Part shown: piece by piece, positions 24,633 to 33,300 of the stretch | How the letters are laid out: the number at the start of each line of letters is the position of its first letter | Position numbering within the stretch: position 1 is the stretch's first letter | Assembly (NCBI RefSeq): GCF_900104725.1 | Contig: NZ_LT629758.1 | Location: 248,001 to 312,000, forward strand | Length of the DNA: 64,000 nucleotides | Reading direction: 5' to 3' | From: Actinoplanes derwentensis | GTDB taxonomy: Bacteria; Actinomycetota; Actinomycetes; Mycobacteriales; Micromonosporaceae | The notes under the pieces: generated by a model | The model's database searches: none | Seen by the model: only the letters and a program-made list of their open reading frames with translations | What the model was told of the DNA's origin: nothing | Program-made: the position numbers and the translations under genes

Positions 24633-25880
24633 GTGGGAATCCCGGTGCTGGACGCGGTGCACGTCGGCCGTCAGCCGATCTTCGATGCGAACGGCGACGT
24701 GGTGGCGTACGAGCTGCTCTTCCGCGGCCGGATGGACGCCGTCGAGTCGGGCCGGCAGGACACCTATGCCACCAGCACCGTCATGGTGAACGCGTTCACC
24801 GAGTTCGGCATCGCTGAAGTGGCCGGCAACCGGCCGTGTTTCATCAACCTCACCCGCGAGTTCGTGACCGGGCAGCTCCCGCTGCCGTTCGGTCCCGAAC
24901 AGGTGGTCCTCGAAGTCCTGGAGACCGTCGACGTCGACGACGAGGTGATCGCCGGGATCACCGCCCTGGCCGAGGCCGGTTACAAGATCGCGCTCGACGA
25001 CTTCGTCTGGGGATCCGGCCACGAACGGCTGCTCGGCCTCGCCTCCTACGTGAAACTGGACCTCCTCGACGGCGACCTGAGCCGCCTCGGTGAGATCGTC
25101 GCCGCCTGCCGCGAGCACCCCGGCATCCAGTTGGTCGCCGAACGGCTGGAGACGGCCGCCGAGGTCGCCATCGCCGACCGCTACGGCATGGAACTGCGCC
25201 AGGGGTACGCGCTGAGCCGCCCCCAGGTCCTCAGTGCCCCCAGCCTGTCCCCGTCCCGGATGCGCCGGCTGGAACTCGTCGCCGCACTGATGTCGCCCGA
25301 CGTGCCGATGGACAAGGTCACCTCGATCATCGTCAGCGACCCCGCTCTGGCGCTGCGGGTGCTGCGGGTCAGCAACTCGGTCGCCGCCGGGGTGGTCAGC
25401 CGGATCTCCTCGGTCCGGCAGGCGGTCATGCTCGTCGGCCTGAACCGGATCCGCCGCTGGGCCACCCTGATGGTCGTCGACGACGCCGCCGAGGCCTCCG
25501 AGCAACAACTGCTCACCGCCCTGACCCAGGCCCGGCTGTGCGAGAACCTGGCCCCGCGGTTCCGGGCCGACCCGGGCGCGGCCTTCGTGGCCGGCCTGGT
25601 CACCGGGATGGCCGGGCTGATGAGCATGACCCCCGCCGCGATGGCCGAACAGCTGCCGCTCACCACCGAGGTGTCGGACGCGCTCACCCGCGGCACCGGC
25701 CGGCTGGGGGAGATCCTGACAGCGGTCCGGGCCTACGAGGACGGCGAATGGGGCAGCGGTGACCTGGCCGGCCTGTCCCTGGATGCGATGCGCTGGTCCA
25801 CCCGCACCCTGTCCGCGGCGTCCCAGCTCACGCCCGCCTCGGCGGCGGGACGGCGCCGCAACCGCGACGCGGCCGGCTGA
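24633..25880 (+). CDS. EAL-HDOD protein (YuxH type)
   Basis: A 415-residue signalling protein from the GTG at 24633. An EAL-like domain at about 10-200 begins VHVGRQPIFDANGDVVAYEL with LLFRG where catalytic EALxR stands; ALDDFVWGSGHERL replaces DDFGTG, so cyclic-di-GMP hydrolysis is unlikely. HDOD domain at about 210-400 (MSPDVPMDKVTSIIVSDPAL, ALRVLRVSNSVAAG, VRQAVMLVGLNRIRRW). Such fusions are regulatory. A frame-compatible GTG at 24519 would add 38 residues through an AT-rich, promoter-like sequence (GATTAGTTAAG at 24591), so the later start is preferred though its ribosome site is weak. Confidence 0.8.
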   Translation: MGIPVLDAVHVGRQPIFDANGDVVAYELLFRGRMDAVESGRQDTYATSTVMVNAFTEFGIAEVAGNRPCFINLTREFVTGQLPLPFGPEQVVLEVLETVDVDDEVIAGITALAEAGYKIALDDFVWGSGHERLLGLASYVKLDLLDGDLSRLGEIVAACREHPGIQLVAERLETAAEVAIADRYGMELRQGYALSRPQVLSAPSLSPSRMRRLELVAALMSPDVPMDKVTSIIVSDPALALRVLRVSNSVAAGVVSRISSVRQAVMLVGLNRIRRWATLMVVDDAAEASEQQLLTALTQARLCENLAPRFRADPGAAFVAGLVTGMAGLMSMTPAAMAEQLPLTTEVSDALTRGTGRLGEILTAVRAYEDGEWGSGDLAGLSLDAMRWSTRTLSAASQLTPASAAGRRRNRDAAG

Positions 25881-25890
25881 TCCGGCGGGG

Positions 25891-26340
25891 TCAGGGCTTC
25901 GTCTCGGACTCGGCCGGGTCCTCGATCTCGACCTCGTCCGCGTCGAGGACCCGCCATTCGGTCTCCTCGACCGGATGGCGCCCGGTCCACCAGACGCCGA
26001 ACGACGTGAGCGCCATGTTGAGCACCGCCGGGCCGATGACGAAGAGGTCGCGGGCACCGCTGTCGAAGAGCCCGTACCGGTTGTCCAGCAGACAGACGAA
26101 CACCGACCACGGCAGCCCGAGCACCATCAGGGCCATGCCGACGAGCCCTGCACCGAGGTTCGGCCTCGGGTCGGTCGCTGCGGCGGCACTGGCCGGCCCG
26201 ATCCACAGATAGATCAGCGGAAGCAGGACCACGGCCTGCGCCGCGACCAGCGCCCAGAGCTTCCGGCGCCGGGCGCGTCCCGCGTCGTCCTGCCACCGGC
26301 CGTCATCGGCGATGGCGTCCTGCCGCGAGTCGTGCTGCAT
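25891..26340 (-). CDS. Hypothetical membrane protein, three spans
   Basis: A 149-residue protein with a charged N-terminus (about 1-27), three hydrophobic stretches (LWALVAAQAVVLLPLIYLWI; LGAGLVGMALMVLGLPWSVF; DLFVIGPAVLNMALTSFGVW) and an acidic C-terminal tail (DADEVEIEDPAESETKP). The middle segment continues VCLLDNRYGLFDSGARD, resembling SCO4225-type small membrane proteins of actinomycetes, but the match is from memory and weak. Convergent with the EAL-HDOD gene, 10 nt apart. Function unknown. Confidence 0.72.
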   Translation of the reverse strand: MQHDSRQDAIADDGRWQDDAGRARRRKLWALVAAQAVVLLPLIYLWIGPASAAAATDPRPNLGAGLVGMALMVLGLPWSVFVCLLDNRYGLFDSGARDLFVIGPAVLNMALTSFGVWWTGRHPVEETEWRVLDADEVEIEDPAESETKP

Positions 26341-26480
26341 GTCTGGCGACCCCCTGAGAGTGATCGCGTCAGCCTAGATCGTTCCAGGTCGGCGCAGGAG
26401 TACCCCCTGGTGAACAGTGTTCGAGGCGGTGACCGGCGAGATCATGAAAAATCATGCCGCCCGGCGAGCAACCGGACGGC

Positions 26481-27068
26481 TCAATCTCCGACCGTGACCG
26501 TGACGGTGGCCAGCAGGCCGGCCGTCAGGTCGAAACGGTCCCGGGGGACGACGGTCAGCGGGCCACCGGCGGCCGGGCACGGATCGGGGGTGCCGGCCGG
26601 CCCGGGGACGATCTCGGCGGCGATCTGTTCCGGGACGAACAGCGGGCCGGCGTAGGTGACCGCCCGGCCACCCGCCAGGATGCCTCCGACGTGGACGGAG
26701 GCGTCGATCCGGACCGCCGCGCCGTCGATCCGGCCGGGGTGGACCGTGCGGAACTCGGCGTACCCCTCGGCATCGGTGACCTGGGCGCCGCGCAGTTCCG
26801 TCGGAGGCCCGGTGGGGGCCGGATGGCGGAGGTCGACGACGGCGGCGGTGACCGGGAGGTAGGAGGCGGCGTTCAGGACCCGGATCCGGAGCATCAGCGG
26901 TACGCCGGGACGGTCCCCGGCGATGTCGCGGCGGACCAGTTCGAGGGGCAGGTCCGCGGCTGATCCGGACGGCGCGGGCGGCAGATGGGCCGGCTGTGGG
27001 CCCCGATGCGCGGGCCGGGGAACCGGCCTGCTGATGACCGGCGTTCCGCCGCTGTCCTCGATCCGCAC
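26481..27068 (-). CDS. Intradiol-dioxygenase-fold protein lacking iron ligands
   Basis: 195 residues from GTG (good GGGGGTGGG site). Residues 45-165 follow the intradiol ring-cleavage dioxygenase pattern: RRDIAGDRPGVPLMLRIRVL, then VTAAVVDLRHPAPTG, LRGAQVTDAEGYAEFRTVHP, GPLFVPEQI. The iron ligands (two Tyr, two His in YS, W-Y-x-G-R and H-I-H segments) are not kept: the last site reads GRIDGAAVRIDASV. It therefore looks like a non-enzymatic relative of protocatechuate 3,4-dioxygenase or a carboxypeptidase-regulatory-like sandwich. It lacks a Tat or Sec signal. It is divergent from the Rieske oxygenase, 134 nt away. Confidence 0.7.
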   Translation of the reverse strand: MRIEDSGGTPVISRPVPRPAHRGPQPAHLPPAPSGSAADLPLELVRRDIAGDRPGVPLMLRIRVLNAASYLPVTAAVVDLRHPAPTGPPTELRGAQVTDAEGYAEFRTVHPGRIDGAAVRIDASVHVGGILAGGRAVTYAGPLFVPEQIAAEIVPGPAGTPDPCPAAGGPLTVVPRDRFDLTAGLLATVTVTVGD

Positions 27069-27202
27069 TGCCCACCCCCGCTGTAGTTCACTTCAACGGA
27101 GTTGATCTTCGCAAGGAAAACGCCCTGAAGTGCGGTTTTGGGTGATTTGTCTGCTGTGCAAAAGACAGCTCGCCGTAACACTGCGGGCGCACACTGCCCC
27201 CC

Positions 27203-28360
27203 ATGACATGGCTGCCGATCGCGGCGGAACACGAGGTCGGTACCCGTCCGACGGCGGTCACCGCGAACGGCGTACCGCTGGTGATCCTCCGGCCCGAACC
27301 CGGCGCCGACCCGGTCGTCTTCGCCGACCGCTGCCCGCACCGCCTGGTTCCGCTCTCCGCCGCGACCCTCGACGGCGGCCGGTTGCGCTGCGCCTACCAC
27401 GGCTGGGAGTTCGACAGCTCCGGCGCCTGCGTCGCCCTGCCGTCCCAGGAGGGCGCCGCGCCGCCGCGGGCCCGGCTCAGTGGACCGGCGGTCCGGATCG
27501 ACGGCGGGACGATCTACGTCGACACCGCCGGGCTCCCCGGCCCCGACCCCGGCGACCTGCTCACCAACGAGGACCCCGGGCTGCGGAAAGCCTGGCATCC
27601 GGTCGGTCTCGCCGCCGATCCGCCGGACCAGGTCCTGCTGCTGGGCCGGACCCACCGGCTGCGCGACGAACGGGTCCAAGAGCGCTGGGGCATGCTGTGG
27701 CTGGCCCCCGACGAGCCGCTGACCAGCCTGTTCGAGGACCCCGACAGTGACGACCAGGACTACGTCGGCGCCTGGCTGGAACCGGCCCGCACCCCGGTCG
27801 CCGCGGGCGTCGTCGCCGACAACTTCCTGGATGTCGCCCACTTCCCGTTCGTGCACGCCAAGACCTTCGGCGTCGCCGAGGAGAAGACCGTCGCCCGGTA
27901 CGAGGTGACCACCGAGCCGTTCGGCTGCCGCAGCGTGCAGGACCAGTGGTTCGACAACCCGGAGGACCCCGGGGTGATCGCCGGGATCCGGCCGGTCCGC
28001 CAGCGCCGCCGGGCCACCTACGTCTACCGGGCACCGTTCCAGCTCATGCTCCGCCTCGAGGAACTGGACGCCGGCGCGGTCAAGACGATCCTGTTCTTCG
28101 CCCAGCCCGAATCGAACGACAGCACCCGCGTCTACACCAAGATGCTGTTCCACGGTATCGGCGGCGTCCCCGACCCGGCACCCGACGTGGTGGCCCGGGA
28201 AGTCGCGTTCGAGGAGGCCGTCCTCGCCGAGGACCTGGTGCTGCAGCACCAGATGCGGATCACCGGCCTGCCGATGCGGATGCGCGACGAACTGCACGTG
28301 CGGGCCGACCTGCTCGGCGTACACCTGCGCCGGATCCTCGCGGAGTTCCGGTCCGCGTGA
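27203..28360 (+). CDS. Rieske non-heme iron oxygenase
   Basis: A 385-residue oxygenase alpha subunit. The Rieske [2Fe-2S] site is CPHRLVPLS and, after the standard spacing, CAYHGWEFDS (Cys-x-His and Cys-x2-His). The mononuclear iron site is VVADNFLDVAHFPFVHAKTF (Asp/Asn, His, His). Layout and length match vanillate O-demethylase or PAH-type single-component oxygenases; substrate unknown. No reductase or ferredoxin gene is adjacent, so it must borrow electron carriers. No clear ribosome site precedes the ATG. The divergent promoter region (27069-27202) is less GC-rich and holds an inverted repeat TCAAC-GGA-GTTGA at 27093-27105. Confidence 0.9.
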   Translation: MTWLPIAAEHEVGTRPTAVTANGVPLVILRPEPGADPVVFADRCPHRLVPLSAATLDGGRLRCAYHGWEFDSSGACVALPSQEGAAPPRARLSGPAVRIDGGTIYVDTAGLPGPDPGDLLTNEDPGLRKAWHPVGLAADPPDQVLLLGRTHRLRDERVQERWGMLWLAPDEPLTSLFEDPDSDDQDYVGAWLEPARTPVAAGVVADNFLDVAHFPFVHAKTFGVAEEKTVARYEVTTEPFGCRSVQDQWFDNPEDPGVIAGIRPVRQRRRATYVYRAPFQLMLRLEELDAGAVKTILFFAQPESNDSTRVYTKMLFHGIGGVPDPAPDVVAREVAFEEAVLAEDLVLQHQMRITGLPMRMRDELHVRADLLGVHLRRILAEFRSA

Positions 28361-28431
28361 CCCTGAACCGGCCGTGCTCACCGCCCTGAGTGCGGCCAGC
28401 TGGACCGCCCGGCCGGAGCGCGGTCCCCGGA

Positions 28432-28474
28432 GTCGCGGGCGGGCGGGCGTTGCCGCGACACGCCCGCCCGCGAC
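28432..28474. terminator. Bidirectional stem-loop terminator
   Basis: Perfect 14-bp arms (28432-28445 and 28461-28474, GTCGCGGGCGGGCG with its complement) surround a 15-nt loop. It lies between the convergent Rieske gene and ABC permease, 5 nt from the permease stop, so it probably stops both transcripts. Confidence 0.8.
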
Positions 28475-28478
28475 ACCG

Positions 28479-29264
28479 TCAACTACCGAGGTTCCGGTAC
28501 TGACGTACGGCTAGCGGTCCGAAAATCATGATCAGCGCGAGTGGCCACCCCACCGCCAGCAGCAGCGCGTGCTCGGCCGGCCACGAGTCCGAACCGATGC
28601 CCGGGTTGCCGAACAGCTCCCGGATCGCCGTCGTGGTCGCCGACACCGGATTCCACTCGGAGACCACACCCAGCCAGCCCGGCATCAGTTCCGGTGCCAC
28701 GAACACATTGGAGACCGCACTCAACGGGAAAGCCAGCGGGAACACGATCGTCGCCACCGTGTCCGGGTTCTTCGCGACCATCCCGAGCGCCATCCCGACG
28801 CAGCTCAGAGCCAGCCGCAGCAGCAGGAGCAGCCCGATCCCGGCGAGCAGCCTCGGAACCCCGAGATGCCAGCGCCAGCCGACCAGCAGACCGCAGACGA
28901 TCAGCACCGTCGTCTCCAGCAGTGCCCGCGCCTGATCGGTCGCCATCCGTCCGGTGATCAGCGCGGACCGGGCGATCGGCATCGACCGGAACCGGTCCAC
29001 CACACCCCGGTTCAGATCGACCGCGATACTCGTCCCGGTGGCCCCGATCCCGTAGAACATGGTCATCACGAACACGCCCGGGATCAGGAACTCCCGGTAG
29101 TGCCCACCACCCGGAACCGACATCCCGCTGCCGAACACGTACCCGAAGACCAGCACGAACATGATCGGCAGCGCGAAGTAGATGACGATCTCCTCGGGCG
29201 CCCGCACCACATGCCGCAGATACCGCCCCGCCATCACCCGGCCGTCAGCGAACGCCGCCGTCAT
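28479..29264 (-). CDS. ABC-2 type export permease (DrrB-like)
   Basis: A 261-residue membrane protein with six spans, e.g. EIVIYFALPIMFVLVFGYVF, FLIPGVFVMTMFYGIGATGT, LLAGIGLLLLLRLALSCVGM and LLLAVGWPLALIMIFGPLAV. It has the ABC-2 signature region GMVAKNPDTVATIVFPLAFP ending in FVAPELMPGWLG. It partners the ATPase whose stop it overlaps by 4 nt, making a DrrAB-type drug or metabolite exporter. Downstream of the SARP regulator, the pair may export a secondary metabolite, but no biosynthetic cluster is visible. Confidence 0.9.
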   Translation of the reverse strand: MTAAFADGRVMAGRYLRHVVRAPEEIVIYFALPIMFVLVFGYVFGSGMSVPGGGHYREFLIPGVFVMTMFYGIGATGTSIAVDLNRGVVDRFRSMPIARSALITGRMATDQARALLETTVLIVCGLLVGWRWHLGVPRLLAGIGLLLLLRLALSCVGMALGMVAKNPDTVATIVFPLAFPLSAVSNVFVAPELMPGWLGVVSEWNPVSATTTAIRELFGNPGIGSDSWPAEHALLLAVGWPLALIMIFGPLAVRQYRNLGS

Positions 29265-30211
29265 GCCGCCACCCCCACGTTGCTGGTCAGGTGCAGGAAC
29301 GCCTCGTCCAAGGTGGGCCGGTGCACACCGATGTCGGCGATGGTGATCCCGGCCTCCGACAGCCCGTGCAGCACCGCGGTCAGCGCGCCCATCCGGTCGG
29401 CGACCGGCACCCGCAGCAACCGCCGATCGACGTCGACGTCCGGCGCCGCACCGGCCACCCCGGCGATCAGAGCCGCCGCGTCACCGAGCCGATCCGCCTC
29501 CCGGACCACGACTTCGAGGCGATCCGCGCCCATCGCCGACTTCAGCTCGTCCGGGGTGCCCTCGGCCACCACCCGGCCGGCGTCCACCACCGAGATCCGC
29601 CCGGCAAGCTGATCGGCCTCCTCCAGATACTGCGTGGTCAACAGCACCGTCGTCCCCTCGGCGACCAGCCCCCGCACCGCCTGCCACACCTGGTTACGGC
29701 TCCGCGGATCCAGTCCGGTGGTCGGCTCGTCCAGAAACAGCACCCGCGGGCGCCGGATCAGGCTGGCCGCCAGGTCGAGCCGCCGCCGCATGCCGCCCGA
29801 ATACTCCTTCGCCGACCGGCCGGCCGCCTCGGTCAACCCGAAACGGTCCAGCAACTCGTCGGCCCGCAGCCGGGCCTCCCGCGGGCGCAGCCGGTGCAGC
29901 CGCCCGAACAGCACCAGGTTCTGCCGGCCACTGAGCAGGTCGTCGACGGCGGCGTACTGACCGGTCAGAGCGATCCGCTCGCGTACCGTCCGCGGCTCGC
30001 GCCGCACATCGGCCCCGGCCACCTCCGCCCGGCCGGCGTCGAACCCTAGCAGCGTGGACAACACCCGCACGGCAGTGGTCTTCCCGGCACCGTTCGGCCC
30101 GAGCAGGCCGTGCACGATGCCCTCCGGAACGGTCAGCTCGAACCCGTCGAGCGCGACCGCACCCCCGCGATATCTCTTGCGCAGCCCTTCGGCCACGATC
30201 GTCGATGTCAT
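29261..30211 (-). CDS. ABC exporter ATPase (DrrA-like)
   Basis: A 316-residue ATP-binding subunit: Walker A LLGPNGAGKTTAVRVL, Q-loop GQYAAVDDLL, signature EYSGGMRRRLDLAASLIRRP, Walker B RVLFLDEPTTGLDPRS, and the long C-terminal DrrA extension (about 220-316, with DRLEVVVREADRLGDAAALI and RPTLDEAFLHLTSN). Typical of daunorubicin-resistance-type exporters. It is coupled to the permease (ATGA). Possible shared transcript with the large SARP gene 132 nt upstream. Confidence 0.93.
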   Translation of the reverse strand: MTSTIVAEGLRKRYRGGAVALDGFELTVPEGIVHGLLGPNGAGKTTAVRVLSTLLGFDAGRAEVAGADVRREPRTVRERIALTGQYAAVDDLLSGRQNLVLFGRLHRLRPREARLRADELLDRFGLTEAAGRSAKEYSGGMRRRLDLAASLIRRPRVLFLDEPTTGLDPRSRNQVWQAVRGLVAEGTTVLLTTQYLEEADQLAGRISVVDAGRVVAEGTPDELKSAMGADRLEVVVREADRLGDAAALIAGVAGAAPDVDVDRRLLRVPVADRMGALTAVLHGLSEAGITIADIGVHRPTLDEAFLHLTSNVGVAA

Positions 30212-30343
30212 GCGGCCAGGCTGGTCACCGGCCCTGACCGGCCGCTGACCGTACGCTGACCGTGCTAGCCCTCTCGCCCTCTGTGCCCTTTGTCAGGCCA
30301 GTAGCGCCCGATTGCTGTCATGACCCGGCTCGCTGTCGCGGCC

Positions 30344-33300
30344 TCAGGTCGTGGCCAGGACCAGGGTCGTCGTCTCCTCCAGGGAGAGCCGTTCGCCCTC
30401 GGCCAGGGCTGCCGCGAAGCGCTCTCCGCCCAGCAGCGCCCGCGCCGCCCCGGCCACCGGCGATTCCACTCCGGCGCGCAAGCCCAGAGCGCGGACCGCG
30501 CCGAGCAGCCGGCCCGCTCGTTCCGGATCGCCGCCGGCCACCGCCAGCCCGGCCAGCCGTTCCAGAGCCTCGGCCATCACCTGGAAGCCGATCATGCCGC
30601 TGCGGACCGTGAACACCTCCCGATACCGGCCCGCCGCCGTCACCGGATCACCGGACAACTCGGCGATCCGGCCCAGCACCATCAGGATCGTCATCCGGGT
30701 GCCGTCCGCGCTGTACCAGCCGGCCGGGCAGGCGGCCAGGGCCTCCGAGCAGTACCGGAACGCCTCCGCCAGCGCGTCCCCAGCCTGTTCCCGCGCTGCT
30801 CCGGTGCTGTCGGCCGGTTCCTTCACCGGACCGCCTGGCTCGCCCGGACCGCCTGGCTCGCCCGGACCGCCTGGCTCGCCCGGACCGCCTGGCTCGCCCG
30901 GACCGCCTGGCTCGCCCGGACCGTCTGGCTCGCCCGGACCGCCTGACTCGCCCGGGTCGTCGCATGGAGAGGTCTGCTGGGCCCGGGACAGAGCTAGTGA
31001 TCCCAGTCCTAGGAGCGCGGACGCGACCAGTTCCGGGGCGCCGGCCTCGCGGGCCAGTACGGCTGCCCGGGAGAAGTCGTCCGCCGCTCCGGTCAGGTCA
31101 CCGGTGTCCATTCTGGCCTGGCCCCGGCCGCGCGTCAGGTCGGCCACGTCGATCGTGGAACCCAGTTCGCCCGCCAGCCGCAGCGCCTGGACCGTCGGCG
31201 GGATCGCGGCGGCCGGATCGTCGCGCCACACGGCGAGTTCGGCCAGCCCGGCCAGGGCCAGCATGGTGCCCCACCGGTCGCCGATCGCCCGGAATCCGGC
31301 CAGCGACGACCGGAACTCGGGTTCGGCCAACGCCGGGTCGGCGCCGGAGAACAGCAACACCCAGCCGCCACCGATCCCGCCCAGCGCCCGGCACCACGGA
31401 TCACCCGCGATCTGTTCGCCGAGCTTCCGGTTCAGTTCGGCGACAGCGGCCGGATCACTGTCCGGCGGCCCCACCGCCATCGCCGACAGGAACAGCAGGA
31501 ACGGCTGGGCAGGCGCCGCCGTCAGCGTCCGCATGTATCCGGCCCAGCGCGCCGCCGTCCCCGGCGCACTGGTGGTGCCGAGGGCCGCGGTGAAGGCGCT
31601 CACCACGTACTCCTCGGTCAGGCCCGGCGGTGGCTCCGGCCCCACGGCCCGCAACGCGAGCTCACTGAGCGCTGTCGCCTCCAGCCGCAGACCACGCAGC
31701 CACCAGTAGAAACAGAGCGCCGACACCAGCCGCAACGCGGTCCCGCCCGCGCCTTGAGCCGCGCTGCGCCGCACCGCCGCGTGAAGGTTGCCCCGGTCCG
31801 CGTCCAGACGATCCAACCAGAGGATCTGATCAACCGACCGGAGGTACGGGTCAGCCCGCACCGCCAGCGCCAGGAAGTATCCGGCGTGCGCCCGGTGCAG
31901 CCGCTCCCGCTCACCGGACTCACTCAGCCGATCCGCACAGAACGCCCGAATCGTCGCCAACATCCGGTAACGATCCCCGTCCCGTTCGATCAGCGACTTC
32001 CCGACCAGCCCACCCAGCACCTCGACGACATCCGGCCCGTCCCCACCGAACGCTGCGGCGGCATCCGGCCCGGTTCGGCCCGGTGCTGCTGTGGCGTCCT
32101 GCCAGGCACTGCTGTGTGTCTCGGCGACCTCCGGTTCGGTCTCGTCCAGTGCTGTGGGGGTGCCCCGATCGGTTTCGCCGGGGGCTCCGCAGACGTGTTC
32201 GATCGCTTCGAGACCGGCACTTCCGGCGAAGACGGTGAAACGGCGGGCCAGTACCTGTTCCGGTTCGGTCAGCAGATCCCAGCTCCAGGCCACGACCGCC
32301 TGCAACGTCCGATGACGGGCGACGGTGCGCCGCCCACCGGCCAGCAACCGGAACCGGTCCCCGACCCGCGACGCGATCTCCTCGACCGGAAGAGAGTGCA
32401 ACCGCGCCGCCGCGAGTTCCACGGCCAGCGGAAGACCGTCGAGGGTGCGGCAGAGCTGCCGGATCGCCGCCGCGTTCGCCCCGGTGAGCGTGAACCCGGG
32501 AACGACATCCGCGGCACGATCCAGAAAGAGCCGCACCGCCGCAAAGTCGCCCAGCCCTCGGGCGTCGAGTCCGGCCTCGCCGGACACCGTCGCCCGGCCG
32601 ATGATCGCCGAGCTGCCGATGATCGCTGGGCTGTCGGGGAACGCCGGGCTGTCGGGGAACGCCGGGCTGCCGGTGTCGTTCGGCGGGATCGGCAGGCCGC
32701 CGACCGGGAACAGCATCTCGCCCGCGATTCCGAGCGGCTCCCGGCTGGTGGTGAGGATCCGCAGGCCGGGAGCTCCCGACAACAGGTGGCCGGTCAGATC
32801 GGCGGCGGCCTCGATGACGTGTTCGCAGTTGTCCAGCACCAGTAGGAGGGAACGTTCGCGGAGAGCCGCGACCAGGCGTGCCAGGACACCGGGAGTGACC
32901 TGGGGCAGCTGTTGGGCGGCGGCGCCCGGATGCGACGGCTGGGCGGCGGCGTGTGGCAGCGGGGTGCTGGGGACGTTCCGGATGACGTCTCGAAGGCCGA
33001 GGGCGGTCAGCACCGTCCGGGGAACGTCGTCGGCTCCGGCGGCTGCCAGTTCGGCGAAGCAGACGTCGCCGCCGTAGCGGGCGGCCACCTCGGCGGCCAG
33101 CCGCGTCTTCCCGGCGCCTCCCGGCCCGTGCAGGGTGATCAGCCGCCGGGCGTGCAGGGCACCGGTCAGTACAGACAGTTCGTCGTCGCGCCCGACGAAG
33201 CTGCTGAGCTGACTCGGCACCCCCAGCCGAACCGGCTCGGCCCCTCGTCGGCCCGCTTCGATGTCCCGCCGGACCGAATCGGTCTCCTGGCGAGGGACCG

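Noticed and set aside
30827..30952. CRISPR-like regular repeats
   Set aside because: The units are adjacent without spacers and code in frame for GEPGGP, so this is a coding minisatellite.
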